Under the pieces are notes generated by a model. That model was not told where the DNA came from. It was given only the letters and a program-made list of their open reading frames with translations, and searched no databases. Of a stretch of 37,002 nucleotides of DNA, positions 15,966 through 25,130 are shown in pieces (within the stretch, counting starts at the first letter, position 1; every line of letters starts with the position of its first letter). The translations under genes were made by a program, and so were the position numbers. The stretch is from Candidatus Aminicenantes bacterium (GTDB lineage Bacteria; Acidobacteriota; Aminicenantia; UBA2199): contig DSBM01000083.1 of the NCBI GenBank assembly GCA_011049425.1, positions 1 to 37,002 of the forward strand, given 5' to 3'.

Positions 15966-18677
15966 ATGATTTTGTCTGCGCGCCGGGTCGTGATGATGTT
16001 TCTCTTGTTTGTACTCACCCAGCCGGGCCTCCTGCGCGCGCAACATACCGATCTGTCTCAGTATCGCATCCGCGGGATTGATTTTCGTTACCTGAACCGG
16101 CGACTTCCGCCTTCAAGGCCGGAAAGCTTTCACGCCCTGGTCAACCTCGCCCCGGGAGAGAAATACAACGCCCAGCTGGTCCGCAAAGCCATGGACCACC
16201 TATTCCAGATGGGACGTTTCCTGGATATCACCGTTAAGGTACAGACGCTTCCAAAAAATGAAATAAACCTGACTTTTCTCCTGGAACGACGGTTGCGGAT
16301 CCGCGGCCTGCGTTTTGAACACGATATGGGCCTGAAAACCAAGCGCCTGCATCAGGCCGTGTTTTCTCTGCGCAGGGGAGCTTACCTCTACAACGGCGAC
16401 ATGGACAAAGCCGTGGGGGAGATTCGCGCTCACCTGAAATCCGAAGGGTATTTTTCTCCACAGATATCCGCAGAGGTTCTGTCCGATGTGGAAGCCGCGG
16501 AAGCCACAATCGTATTCAGGGTAAAAACCGGTCGCATCACTCGCATATCTGAACTGACGCTGGAGATGACCCGGCCCTTGATGAAGGCGCGTTTTATAAA
16601 AATTCTGAACTCCAGACGTTACATCCCCCGGCAATTGCATAAGCGCATTGAGTCGATCCGCACCATCCTGCGCAGATCCCACCACTATTTCCCGGAAATC
16701 GAAATCCGCGAAGATTTTCTGGATAGCGAAAAATCCCGGGTCCACCTGACTGTTGCCATTGACCCGGGATACCGTTATGAATTCCGCTTCCTGGGCATGC
16801 GCGAACGCATGGGCCTGATCGAGTCAATCTGGAAAAGCAAGGTTTTTGAAATATGGGCGGAAACGGAAAGCCGCGCCCGAATCCTGCGCCACCTGAAAAA
16901 CAAGGGCTTCCTGGATGCCCGGGTGGAATCCAGTATCACCACCACTGAAAATGTCAAGACCATCACCTTTAACGTGGAGCGGCGACGACGTTATGCCTTG
17001 GGAACCATCGCCTTTAAGGGGAACCAGGCCATCGCGGATGATAAATTGCGTCAAATCACCAAAACGGACGACCAGGTTTTCGACCGGCTGGTTTATCTCA
17101 GGCTGCGTTCCTTGCAGGTGGACCTGGAGGTGTTGAAACTCTATTACTATTTCAACGGCTTTCCCCAGGTTGTGGTGAAAATGATTCCCGAACTGGGACG
17201 ATCCAAGGCGAACATTCTCTTCGACATCCGCGAAGGCCGCCAGGTATTGGTGGAATCCATTCAACTACGCGGCAACCGCCTGCTGAAGCGCGAAGAGATC
17301 CTGACACTGATCCAGACCCGGCCGAAAGAACCTTTTGTCCCCCAACGTTTCAGCGAGGACCTGCAACGCATCGCCCGCCACTACCGCATCCGGGGATACA
17401 CAGATATCCGGGTGGGGGATGAGATATCCGCTGGCATCCGCAAGTCCATCCTCATCACCATTCATGAGGGACCCCGATTTCTCACCGGTGATCTGATCAT
17501 CCTCGAAGCCTCCAAGGCTCAGCGTGAATTGATCCGCTCACTTTTCCCCTTGCAGAAAGGCGACGCGTTCAATCGGGACCGCTTAGCGCAATTCCAAGCC
17601 GAGCTGGAAAACAGCCCCGCGTTTAACGATATCACCATCGAGGAGATCCGCAAAACTCCCGGCGTGATCGATGTCATGATCAAGATCACACCGGACAACA
17701 GCCGCTATTACGGTTTTGGATTGGGATGGGAAGACCGGCGCGGTTACCGCGGTACCCTGGAATTCCAACAGCAGAATTTCTTTTCTTCCTATTCCTCGTT
17801 TTCCGCCATGCTGCAGGCGGGTCCCAAAGAGCGACGCTGGGCGGTTTCCATTGATACCCCTTATTTTCTGCGCAGCCGCCTCAGTTCCTCTTTGCGCTTC
17901 TGGCAAGAAGATCAGGTCTACCCTTCATACAAGTACATCCGTTCCGGGATCAGCCAGTCCGTAATCCACCGGATCGCGCAATCTTCCTACATTTCCGCTT
18001 CCCTGAAATGGTACCGTACCCGGCTGACGGAACTGGACATTACTCCGGATGATATCGACCGCATCGACCAACCCTTTGACACAACCGCCTTTTCATTGCT
18101 CTACGTGAATGATCAGCGGGACAATCCCTTTAATCCCAGCCGGGGTGAATTCTTTTCATCCAACCTGATTATCGGATTTCCTCTGCTGGAAAAAGAGTAC
18201 TCTTTTTTCAAATTCTTCTGGAACTACCAGAAAAATTTTTCCCTGTTCCGCCATGGAACCCTTTCACTATCGATACGCAATGGATTCGCCTCCGGGGATA
18301 TGTCCATTACCGAGCGGTTTTTTGCGGGCGGGATTCATACCTTTCGCGGCACCGGCAATGACCGCCTGGGCCCCATCGATTCCCGGACCGGAGCCCCCAG
18401 GGGGGGCAACGCCATCGTGTTGTTTAATATTGAAGCGGCACAACCACTGTATCTCATTCCCACGGAGGGATTCCAGGTGTGTGTATTCGCCGACATCGGC
18501 GATGTCTTTGCCGATACCGCTGAATTCAGCCTGAAACGGCTGGAAACCGCCCTGGGTTTCGGCATCAAGTACATCACGCCTTTGGGGCCCATTCGCGTGG
18601 ACTTCGCCTGGAACATCAACAGAGACCGCGCGAACAACCCCTTCCTGGTCAAAATCGGATTCGGCAATGTTTTCTAA
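15966..18677 (+). CDS. tamA: TamA/BamA-type Omp85 outer-membrane protein
   Basis: This is a 903-residue Omp85-family protein that would insert proteins into, or bridge to, the outer membrane. It has a signal peptide (residues 1-25, cleavage near LLRAQ), a long periplasmic part with several POTRA domains (about 30-560; repeated GxxxxxxxIxFxGN-like segments such as YALGTIAFKGNQAI and QVLVESIQLRGNRLL) and a C-terminal beta-barrel ending in Phe (FGNVF). The family's loop motif appears as F793-R794-G795-T796. Direct linkage to tamB favours TamA over BamA, but the long POTRA region resembles BamA, and no other bamA is in view. GGAGG at 15951-15955 and the 1-base gap to tamB indicate one operon. Confidence 0.85.
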   Translation: MILSARRVVMMFLLFVLTQPGLLRAQHTDLSQYRIRGIDFRYLNRRLPPSRPESFHALVNLAPGEKYNAQLVRKAMDHLFQMGRFLDITVKVQTLPKNEINLTFLLERRLRIRGLRFEHDMGLKTKRLHQAVFSLRRGAYLYNGDMDKAVGEIRAHLKSEGYFSPQISAEVLSDVEAAEATIVFRVKTGRITRISELTLEMTRPLMKARFIKILNSRRYIPRQLHKRIESIRTILRRSHHYFPEIEIREDFLDSEKSRVHLTVAIDPGYRYEFRFLGMRERMGLIESIWKSKVFEIWAETESRARILRHLKNKGFLDARVESSITTTENVKTITFNVERRRRYALGTIAFKGNQAIADDKLRQITKTDDQVFDRLVYLRLRSLQVDLEVLKLYYYFNGFPQVVVKMIPELGRSKANILFDIREGRQVLVESIQLRGNRLLKREEILTLIQTRPKEPFVPQRFSEDLQRIARHYRIRGYTDIRVGDEISAGIRKSILITIHEGPRFLTGDLIILEASKAQRELIRSLFPLQKGDAFNRDRLAQFQAELENSPAFNDITIEEIRKTPGVIDVMIKITPDNSRYYGFGLGWEDRRGYRGTLEFQQQNFFSSYSSFSAMLQAGPKERRWAVSIDTPYFLRSRLSSSLRFWQEDQVYPSYKYIRSGISQSVIHRIAQSSYISASLKWYRTRLTELDITPDDIDRIDQPFDTTAFSLLYVNDQRDNPFNPSRGEFFSSNLIIGFPLLEKEYSFFKFFWNYQKNFSLFRHGTLSLSIRNGFASGDMSITERFFAGGIHTFRGTGNDRLGPIDSRTGAPRGGNAIVLFNIEAAQPLYLIPTEGFQVCVFADIGDVFADTAEFSLKRLETALGFGIKYITPLGPIRVDFAWNINRDRANNPFLVKIGFGNVF

Positions 18678-19320
18678 ACTTCGCATCATTGTACTGGCGG
18701 CATGGCTCAGCCTTACCTGTCCACTATCCGGCCGCATCCTTACGGTGGACCGCATCGCCGCGGTGGTCAACAACGAAATCATCACCCTTTCCGACATCGA
18801 TCGCGCACTGTTGATCTACCCGTTTTTCCGCGCGCCCCATGAAAGTGAGCGCGACTTCTACCTTCGGGTACTGGAGGACCTGATCCATTACAAAGTCGCC
18901 TGGCTGGAATACCGCGAAGAGATTCAACTGACCGCTGAAGACTACAATCCCCTGCAAACCGCCATTATCCGCAAAGCCGGCTCCCTGCAAAAGGTGATTT
19001 TGCTTTTGGAACGATTCGATATGACCCGGGAGGATTTAAAGCCCTTCATCCGGGAACGGGTCATGTATGAAAAAGTGTTGAAAGACAACTTCCAGATGAA
19101 AATCACCATACCGTTCACCGAAATCGAGGAGTTTTACCGGCAGCAATACCTTCCCGTCCAGAGAAGCCTCAACCTGCCCGCTCGCAGCCTGGTGGATATG
19201 GCTCCCATGATCGAAAAACACCTGCGCACCCTGCAAACGGAAAACCGGGTGTCCGGCTGGCTGGATGAGATCAAAATATCATACCGGGTGGAAAACCGCC
19301 TGGCGTCGGAGGCTCCATGA
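18667..19320 (+). CDS. SurA N-domain-like periplasmic chaperone, no PPIase domain
   Basis: This 217-residue protein has a signal peptide (about 1-23) followed by the SurA N-terminal chaperone signature (VDRIAAVVNNEIITLSDIDR) and helical sequence resembling the SurA core. SurA carries unfolded outer-membrane proteins through the periplasm to the insertion machinery. The parvulin peptidyl-prolyl isomerase domains of full SurA (about 430 residues) are absent; only a short C-terminal part remains. The ATG overlaps the tamA stop by 11 bases and the end overlaps the next ATG as ATGA, so it is translated with them. Position directly after tamA fits a chaperone that feeds this Omp85 protein. Confidence 0.72.
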   Translation: MFSKLRIIVLAAWLSLTCPLSGRILTVDRIAAVVNNEIITLSDIDRALLIYPFFRAPHESERDFYLRVLEDLIHYKVAWLEYREEIQLTAEDYNPLQTAIIRKAGSLQKVILLLERFDMTREDLKPFIRERVMYEKVLKDNFQMKITIPFTEIEEFYRQQYLPVQRSLNLPARSLVDMAPMIEKHLRTLQTENRVSGWLDEIKISYRVENRLASEAP

Positions 19321-20294
19321 CCCTGTTCCAGCATGTCAAAACGCAATGGATTTCGGATTTGAAATCCGGCCAGGCGGTTGAGGCCCCTTTCCGGGTTGTC
19401 CAGATCAGCCGCCGCCACAAAAAGGACGGATCCCTCTTCCTGGCATTGACCCTGATGGACCGAACCGGAAAAATGGACGCCAAGGTGTGGGATCACGTGG
19501 AAAAAGTGGAAAAAGCAATAACCGCCGGAGAAATTTTCACTGTAAGCGGCACAGTGCACGAGTACCATGGCCGCCGGGAGATCCATATCCGGAACGTGCA
19601 GAAAATTTCCGACAACATGGACGTAGACGGCAAAGACTTCAGTGAAAACGCGGCATTTGACGTAGACGCCCGCTTTGACGCCATGATCGCTTTTGTGTCT
19701 CAACGCCTGAAAAACCCCGAATTGAACCATTTGCTGGAAGCATTCTCGCTCAACCACGGCGAAGCATTCAGCCGCCACTACGGCGCACAGAAAATCCATC
19801 ACGCCCGCATCGGCGGCCTGCTGGAACACACCGACTCCATGGTGCGCCTGGCCGCAATGGTAGCGGATCACTATGAATTGGATAGCGACATCATGCTTAT
19901 GGGGGCCCTGCTGCACGACCTGGGCAAATTAAGGGAATTTAGCGCTGAACCCGCGATCCAGGCCACTTTCCAGGGCGGGTTGCTGGGCCATATTGTTATC
20001 AGCCTGGAAATGTTCAACGATCTCTGCCGCCGGGTTCCCGGCATACCTGAAGAAATACGCCTGCACCTGCAACACCTGATCGTTTCCCATCACGGCGAGC
20101 GGGAATTCGGCAGCCCGGAAGTTCCAAAAACCCGGGAAGCCATGGCCCTTCACGCCATTGACCTGCTTGATTCCAAACTGGCCATTTTTCTGGAAGCCTC
20201 CCGGCACGCAATCCCGGACCAGGGGTTTTCCGACTACATACCGGCCATTTCACGCCGGATACTGATCCAGAACCCAGCGGAAGGGGATGACTAA
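19317..20294 (+). CDS. yhaM: YhaM-like 3'-5' exoribonuclease (OB fold + HD domain)
   Basis: This 325-residue protein resembles the YhaM family of metal-dependent 3'-5' exoribonucleases. Residues 15-100 form an OB-fold nucleic-acid-binding domain (FLALTLMDRTGKMDAKVWD; TVSGTVHEYHGRREIHIRN). The HD phosphohydrolase domain follows from about 120, with His162, His171 and the His200-Asp201 dyad (ALLHDLGK) as likely metal ligands and further histidines in HLIVSHHGERE. No signal peptide is present, so it acts in the cytoplasm. It is coupled by ATGA to the chaperone upstream and overlaps the next gene by 8 bases. Its place in an envelope operon has no obvious reason. YhaM is best known in Firmicutes; homologues occur elsewhere. 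Confidence 0.8.
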   Translation: MTLFQHVKTQWISDLKSGQAVEAPFRVVQISRRHKKDGSLFLALTLMDRTGKMDAKVWDHVEKVEKAITAGEIFTVSGTVHEYHGRREIHIRNVQKISDNMDVDGKDFSENAAFDVDARFDAMIAFVSQRLKNPELNHLLEAFSLNHGEAFSRHYGAQKIHHARIGGLLEHTDSMVRLAAMVADHYELDSDIMLMGALLHDLGKLREFSAEPAIQATFQGGLLGHIVISLEMFNDLCRRVPGIPEEIRLHLQHLIVSHHGEREFGSPEVPKTREAMALHAIDLLDSKLAIFLEASRHAIPDQGFSDYIPAISRRILIQNPAEGDD

Positions 20295-20655
20295 ACCGGA
20301 ATCGCCCCCCGCATGCCCCCGATGTGGATCCATGGCCGTGGTCCGGGCTGAGAATGAATCCGATCACCGCAGTCACGATACCCTGCCCCTGGTATTGATT
20401 ACCGCTTTGCTGGTACTGGGAACCTATTTCGCTTTTCTGATCTACGCCTACCTGGCCTATCCCCTGACCGTGCTGTTATTTACCGCGGCGGCGGCGCTGA
20501 TCATCCGCTGGAAAGAATCACACAAGTGCGCCCGTTCTCCTCTGCAAACGCAATACTATTGCAACGATTGTGGTGATTACTTTATTGGTTCAACCGGCAG
20601 TGGGGAATCCGTGGGCAAACTTTCCGGGGATGGCCCTCCTTCCACGACCTTGTAA
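20287..20655 (+). CDS. Small zinc-ribbon membrane protein
   Basis: This 122-residue protein of unknown function has Cys10-Pro-Arg-Cys13 at the start, two adjacent membrane helices (about 33-54 and 57-73), a lone Cys81 and Cys92-Asn-Asp-Cys95 after them. The two CxxC knuckles could form one zinc ribbon if both ends face the cytoplasm, which the helical hairpin allows. The ATG overlaps the yhaM-like stop. The last 26 codons overlap, on the opposite strand, the end of the converging gene at 20577-21062; that tail is low in complexity in both proteins. Confidence 0.6.
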   Translation: MTKPESPPACPRCGSMAVVRAENESDHRSHDTLPLVLITALLVLGTYFAFLIYAYLAYPLTVLLFTAAAALIIRWKESHKCARSPLQTQYYCNDCGDYFIGSTGSGESVGKLSGDGPPSTTL

Positions 20656-21062
20656 CGCACCACCCGACCGTTCAACACCCAGAATTGATACTCCACGTTT
20701 TCCGGACGGAAACGACTGAGGCGAATCTCCACTTCCCGGTCCGGCAAGCGGTGAGAGACCCTTACGCCCGCGTATTGAGCCACCTGGACGATGTTTACCC
20801 GCTCCGCCGGCTCGTAAACGATAACCACCCTTGCGGCTTCGGCATCGGTTTGCACGTCCAGCACGCCGTCGGTCTTTTCCACGTATCCCAAGCTGCTTTT
20901 CATGATCTCGGCGGGATTTTCGGGCATTTCCCCGCTGCGCAACATCAGCAGCAGGACCATGGACATGACCACAAACAGTCCTCCCCCCACGGCGTAGATC
21001 ATTTTGTTGGACTTCTCAGGATTAATCCGCTGGCGCAGTTGTTTTTTCTTTTTCTTGGCCAT
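20577..21062 (-). CDS. Hypothetical single-pass membrane protein
   Basis: This 161-residue protein is not recognised. It begins with a lysine-rich cytosolic tip (MAKKKKKQLRQR), one membrane helix (about 21-41) and an extracytoplasmic domain of about 120 residues (VQYAGVRVSH-like strands; VEYQFWVLNGRVVRYKVVE) with a proline/serine tail. AGGTGA lies 6 bases ahead of the ATG. It is the last gene of the minus-strand cluster, 22 bases after the moxR-like gene, and may serve that ATPase. Its 3' end overlaps the converging zinc-ribbon gene by 79 bases. Confidence 0.6.
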   Translation of the reverse strand: MAKKKKKQLRQRINPEKSNKMIYAVGGGLFVVMSMVLLLMLRSGEMPENPAEIMKSSLGYVEKTDGVLDVQTDAEAARVVIVYEPAERVNIVQVAQYAGVRVSHRLPDREVEIRLSRFRPENVEYQFWVLNGRVVRYKVVEGGPSPESLPTDSPLPVEPIK

Positions 21063-21084
21063 TCATCTCACCTGGGCGACCCCT

Positions 21085-22074
21085 TCAGGGAACCACCACG
21101 TTGTCGAAAATTTCCGTGATCAGATCATCGGCGGTCAGCTCTTCAGCCTCGGCCTCGTAGGTCAAAATCAGGCGGTGACGCAACACATCGCGCCCGACCT
21201 CTTTGACATCCTCGGGCGTCACATATCCCCTGCGGCGAATAAACGCCAGGGCACGGGCCGTGCGGGTTAAAAAGATGGATGCCCGCGGGGATGCCCCGAA
21301 ACGAATCATGGGCGCCAGTTTTTTGACTCCGGCCGCGGCGGGATCACGGGTGGCGAAAACCAGGTTCAGGATGTACTCCCGGATCTTCTCATCCACGTAA
21401 ACCATGCGCACGGCCTGTTGCATGCGAAAAACATCTTCTTCGGTGCACACGGCCGTCACTTCCAAGTCCTCGCTATCCGCCATGCGTTCCACAATGGCAC
21501 GTTCCTCTTCCAGGCTGGGGTAATCCACGCGGGCCTTCATGAGGAAACGGTCCACCTGGGCTTCAGGCAGTGGATAGGTCCCTTCCTGTTCAATCGGATT
21601 CTGGGTGGCCATGACCATAAAGGGAGGAACAATGGCATGGCTGTTATCCCCGATGGTCACCTGCAACTCCTGCATGGCTTCCAACAGCGCGCTCTGTACC
21701 TTGGCGGGAGCGCGGTTGATTTCATCCGCGAGCAGCAGATTGGTGAATACCGGGCCCTTCTTGGTAGAAAACTCGGATGTTCTGGGGTTGAACACCATGG
21801 TGCCGGTCAGGTCCGCGGGAAGCAGATCGGGGGTAAACTGGATACGGCTGAACCTCAGGTCCAAAACCCTTGCCAGGGTCTTCACAGCCAGGGTTTTGGC
21901 CAACCCGGGCACACCTTCCAGAAGGATATGTCCTGAATTCAACAGAGCAATAATCATGCGTTCCAGCAAGTCCCGCTGGCCCACGATGACCTGGCCCATC
22001 TCCATCAGGATACGCTCCACCACCTGGCTTTCCTGCCGGACGCTTTCGTTGATAGCGGTCATGTCATGGCTCAT
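21085..22074 (-). CDS. MoxR family AAA+ ATPase
   Basis: This 329-residue ATPase belongs to the MoxR family, chaperone-like AAA+ proteins that help mature or activate other proteins, often together with von Willebrand A domain partners. Walker A is G54-VPGLAK-T61, Walker B is [11 protein letters not shown] (113-123) and sensor 1 is Asn159 in MATQNP. The C-terminal lid domain follows. AGGAGG lies 8 bases before the ATG at 22074 and overlaps the stop of the upstream gene. The DUF58 and VWA genes that usually accompany moxR are not in this window; instead it sits behind a DnaC-like ATPase and a sigma factor. Confidence 0.87.
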   Translation of the reverse strand: MSHDMTAINESVRQESQVVERILMEMGQVIVGQRDLLERMIIALLNSGHILLEGVPGLAKTLAVKTLARVLDLRFSRIQFTPDLLPADLTGTMVFNPRTSEFSTKKGPVFTNLLLADEINRAPAKVQSALLEAMQELQVTIGDNSHAIVPPFMVMATQNPIEQEGTYPLPEAQVDRFLMKARVDYPSLEEERAIVERMADSEDLEVTAVCTEEDVFRMQQAVRMVYVDEKIREYILNLVFATRDPAAAGVKKLAPMIRFGASPRASIFLTRTARALAFIRRRGYVTPEDVKEVGRDVLRHRLILTYEAEAEELTADDLITEIFDNVVVP

Positions 22075-22086
22075 GTCAGCGGCCTC

Positions 22087-22794
22087 CTATCCCCAGCGGC
22101 GCCGGTAATCGGTACCGGGGATTACCAGGGCTTGGGTCATTTCAAACAAGCGGCTGCGAATGCGCAGCCCCAGTCTTTGTTCCAGTGTCTCACCACCGTC
22201 TGCGCTCTCGTCGTAAAAATTTGTCGCGCAACAGGTCAGTCTTCCCGCATTGTAACGCCGGTTAATGATATAGTAGATGTTGTCCTGCACCCAGGGGCTG
22301 ACCCGGGACGCGCCCACTTCGTCAAACAACAACAGGTCCGCCCGGGCCAGGCGCTGCACCAGATGATGAATGGTGGAGAAATCACGGCTGGAATGGTCTT
22401 CTCCGCTGCGCATTTCCCGCACCAGATCATTCCAATCGATGTAGTACAGATCCATTCCAGGGCGGCGGTTCAGCAACTCTCCGGCAATGGCGCACAGCAT
22501 CTTGGTCTTGCCCACCCCGATATCTCCCTGAAAAAGCAGTCCTTTATCCACCGCCGGGTAATCGTTCACAAAACGTTTTACCCTGACAATCACCTGCTTG
22601 AGAGCGGAATTGGGCTTGCTCGCGGCAAATCCCCGCAGGTCGGTGCCTTGAAAGCGAGCCGGGATATTGAGCCGCTTCTCCACGGCAATCAAACGATTCA
22701 TGGCCTGACATTCACACGGTTCGGCGTATTCGTGCCCGTCTTTTTCGTGAATAACCCAACCGGTTTCCCGGCACAATGGACAGCGTTCCGGCAT
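22087..22794 (-). CDS. DnaC/DnaI-like ATPase with N-terminal zinc finger
   Basis: This 235-residue AAA+ ATPase resembles DnaC/DnaI helicase loaders and related IstB-like proteins. An N-terminal zinc-binding knuckle is suggested by Cys5, Cys8, Cys27 and Cys29. Walker A is GDIGVGKT (90-97), Walker B is LLLFDEV (154-160) and sensor 1 is CCATNF (188-193), with basic RIRSRLFE beyond it. In replication such proteins place the DnaB ring on DNA. No dnaB, replication origin or transposase is nearby, so a role outside initiation is possible. The ATG overlaps the sigma factor stop as TGATG. Superfamily assignment is safe, the precise role is not. Confidence 0.75.
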   Translation of the reverse strand: MPERCPLCRETGWVIHEKDGHEYAEPCECQAMNRLIAVEKRLNIPARFQGTDLRGFAASKPNSALKQVIVRVKRFVNDYPAVDKGLLFQGDIGVGKTKMLCAIAGELLNRRPGMDLYYIDWNDLVREMRSGEDHSSRDFSTIHHLVQRLARADLLLFDEVGASRVSPWVQDNIYYIINRRYNAGRLTCCATNFYDESADGGETLEQRLGLRIRSRLFEMTQALVIPGTDYRRRWG

Positions 22795-23642
22795 CAGTTC
22801 AGTACCCCGTATATGCCCTGAACCAGAAGTTTTTTTTTCAATTTGGCCAGAGCCTTCATCTCAATGCGGCGCACACCTTCCGGGCTCATGCTCATTTTTT
22901 TGGCGATCTCCCGCAGTTTCATGGGGTCCTCTTCCCCAAAACCGTAACGCATCTTCACCACGCCGGCTTCCTTGGGAGTCAAATCCTCGATATCCTCACG
23001 GATCAGGTTGTTTAAAGACACTCCCAGAAACTCGTCTTGCGGATCAACAACCGACTCATCCGGAATGTAGTTTGAGAGGAGGGTCTCCCGGCCATCCATC
23101 ATGTTCTTGTCCAGGCTGATGATCTCGTCCGGCACGGAAAGCATTACCTTGACCTTTTTAACCGGAATCCCCAGTGCCTCAGACAACTCATTCTCCGTGG
23201 GTTTGCGCTTGAGTTTGCGCGTCAGATTAAAGAAAACCTTTTTGAAATTCAGATAGTCGTTGTAGAAAATATCCGGAAAAGAGATGATGTTCTGGTTCTT
23301 GGACAGGTAACGGCGGATTTCGCTGCGCACCCACCAGATGGCATAGGTATAGAAACGGTTGTCGCGGTCGGTGTCAAAACGTTTTAAGGCTTCGATCAAC
23401 CCCTTGTTGCCTTCGTTGATGAGATCGAGAAAATTCTCACCCTTGAAGTAGTATTTCAATGCTTCTTTTACCACCAGTTTCTGGTTGGCGACAATGATCT
23501 TTTTAAATGCCTCTTCATCGCCCTTCTTGGCACGGATAATCAATTCACGTTCCTCTTCCGCGCTCAATACCGCGATGGTTTTCACTTTTTGGAAATAGAG
23601 GTTGAGAGAATCCAGCGACTCCCGGTCCCTAGTCGCGCTCAT
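22794..23642 (-). CDS. Sigma-70 family factor, sigma-32-like
   Basis: This 282-residue alternative sigma factor has region 2 (LINEGNKGLIEALKRFD; YTYAIWWVRSEIRRYL, about 70-120), region 3 (KRKPTENELSEALGIP) and region 4 with its helix-turn-helix (MKLREIAKKMSMSPEGVRRIE, near 240-262). There is no long region 1, so it is not a primary sigma factor; the size fits the RpoH/heat-shock class. ATG at 23642 (GAGG 4 bases upstream) is preferred over an upstream ATG at 23708, because the earlier one lacks a ribosome site and lies well inside hspR. It overlaps the end of hspR by 14 bases and shares an operon with dnaJ, which supports a heat-shock role. An in-frame A9 run codes three lysines near the C-terminus. 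Confidence 0.83.
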   Translation of the reverse strand: MSATRDRESLDSLNLYFQKVKTIAVLSAEEERELIIRAKKGDEEAFKKIIVANQKLVVKEALKYYFKGENFLDLINEGNKGLIEALKRFDTDRDNRFYTYAIWWVRSEIRRYLSKNQNIISFPDIFYNDYLNFKKVFFNLTRKLKRKPTENELSEALGIPVKKVKVMLSVPDEIISLDKNMMDGRETLLSNYIPDESVVDPQDEFLGVSLNNLIREDIEDLTPKEAGVVKMRYGFGEEDPMKLREIAKKMSMSPEGVRRIEMKALAKLKKKLLVQGIYGVLN

Positions 23643-24015
23643 TATCCTCTTTGAACGGGGCAACCAACGGCGAGGTGAACTTGACGATGGCGTTGCGCTT
23701 TTCATCAAAAAGATGCTCTTTGTCTTTGAATTCCTTTTTCAATTCATCGATGAAACACGAAAACTGTTCCTGCATGATCTCCATTTTCCGCCGCATGTTC
23801 AGGATGATTTCAATTCCCGCCAGATTGACTCCCATCTCCCGGGACAACACCAGGATGAACCCCAGGCGTTCCAGGTCGCGATCCGTGTAAACCCGGGTGT
23901 TTCCCTTGGTCCGCGACGGGATCAGCAATCCCTCTCGTTCGTACAGCCGGAGGGTCTGGGGATGAATGTCAAAACGTTGGGCCACCGCGGAGATCATATA
24001 GGTTCGTTCTTTCAT
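23629..24015 (-). CDS. hspR: MerR-family regulator, HspR-like
   Basis: This 128-residue DNA-binding protein has an N-terminal winged helix of the MerR family ([38 protein letters not shown]) and the segment [12 protein letters not shown] typical of HspR, the repressor of dnaK-type operons that binds HAIR inverted repeats and needs DnaK as co-repressor. A coiled-coil tail follows (about 80-110). It has no cysteine pattern of metal-sensing MerR proteins. The start overlaps the dnaJ stop (ATGA), the usual dnaJ-hspR order. No full HAIR repeat was found in front of dnaJ, only a CTTGATT half-like sequence within the promoter. Confidence 0.82.
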   Translation of the reverse strand: MKERTYMISAVAQRFDIHPQTLRLYEREGLLIPSRTKGNTRVYTDRDLERLGFILVLSREMGVNLAGIEIILNMRRKMEIMQEQFSCFIDELKKEFKDKEHLFDEKRNAIVKFTSPLVAPFKEDNERD

Positions 24016-25124
24016 ACCCCCAGTTCCTCCCGCGGATTGTATGCGGCCGTTTCTTCCAGTTGCTTCAGCAGGCGGCGAATTTCGATGTCCGTGGTGGGAG
24101 GTGGCGCGATCTGGACCTCAACGATCATGTCCCCCCGGGCGCGACCCTGGAGATTCTGAATACCTTTGTTCTTGAGACGCAGGCGGCGGCCGGATTGAAT
24201 GCCCGGCGGAATTTTGAGCAACGTGGTTCCACTCAGTGTGGGCACCGGCACTTTGGCTCCCAGCGCGGCTTCGGTATAAGTGACGGGAAGCTGCATTTCC
24301 AGGTCGTTGCCGTTGCGACGGAAAAAAGCATGGGGCGTCACCTGGATGGTGATGATCAAATCTCCGGGTGGACCGCCGTGACGACCGGCATTGCCCTTAC
24401 CGGCCAGCCGTACCCGGGATCCGGAATCCACTCCCGGAGGAATGCGTACCCGAAAGCGTGAGAGGGTCTCTAACCGTCCGTCTCCGCCGCAACGAGAACA
24501 CGGGCTGCCGCTGAGACTGCCGCTGCCGCCACAGCGGGAACAGGGAGAAGCGAAAGTCATGAATCCCGTTTGCCGTTGAACCTGCCCCGTGCCGTGGCAT
24601 TCCGGACAAACCATGCGGCTGGATCCGGGAGTCGTTCCAGACCCCTTGCACACATCGCAGGGAATGCGGCGGGTCAATTGGATCGGGGTCTCAATGCCGT
24701 TGATGGCATCCATGAAACTGAGGGTAATCGAGTAATTCAGATCTTCCCCCGGCACCGGACGGGATGCTGCGGCTTCACGGCTCTGCCGCCCGGAGAACCC
24801 ACCCGCTCCGCCGAAAATGGTTTCAAATATATCCCCGAAGGAGCCGCTACCCCCGGAGTTGAAATCAAAGCCGCGGAATCCCCCACCCGGCCGTTGGGTG
24901 CCGGCTTCGGGCCCCACCCGGCCGAAAGTGTCATACTGCTTGCGCTTTTGCGGATCTTTAAGTACTTCGTACGCCTCGGTAATTTCTTTGAAACGCTGTT
25001 CAGCCGCCTTGTCTCCGGGATTCAGATCCGGATGGTGTTTTCGGGCCAGCTTGCGATACGCTTTTTTAATCTCCGCCAGCGTTGCCTTGCGTTCCACACC
25101 AAGAACGCGGTAATAATCCTTCAT
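24012..25124 (-). CDS. dnaJ: DnaJ co-chaperone (type I, with zinc fingers)
   Basis: This 370-residue Hsp40 would stimulate DnaK's ATPase and deliver unfolded clients. The J domain holds the His-Pro-Asp motif (KHHPDLNP, near residue 33). A glycine/phenylalanine-rich stretch follows (about 75-120). The zinc-binding domain has all four CxxCxGxG repeats ([32 protein letters not shown]), so this is full DnaJ rather than CbpA. C-terminal client-binding domains follow. The ATG at 25124 starts the conserved MKDYYRVLG; a TTG 42 bases upstream would add an unusual extension. No Shine-Dalgarno sequence precedes the ATG, and a strong promoter ends 6 bases before it, so the mRNA may be leaderless. dnaK and grpE are not in the window. 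Confidence 0.92.
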   Translation of the reverse strand: MKDYYRVLGVERKATLAEIKKAYRKLARKHHPDLNPGDKAAEQRFKEITEAYEVLKDPQKRKQYDTFGRVGPEAGTQRPGGGFRGFDFNSGGSGSFGDIFETIFGGAGGFSGRQSREAAASRPVPGEDLNYSITLSFMDAINGIETPIQLTRRIPCDVCKGSGTTPGSSRMVCPECHGTGQVQRQTGFMTFASPCSRCGGSGSLSGSPCSRCGGDGRLETLSRFRVRIPPGVDSGSRVRLAGKGNAGRHGGPPGDLIITIQVTPHAFFRRNGNDLEMQLPVTYTEAALGAKVPVPTLSGTTLLKIPPGIQSGRRLRLKNKGIQNLQGRARGDMIVEVQIAPPPTTDIEIRRLLKQLEETAAYNPREELGV

Positions 25125-25130
25125 ACGCGC

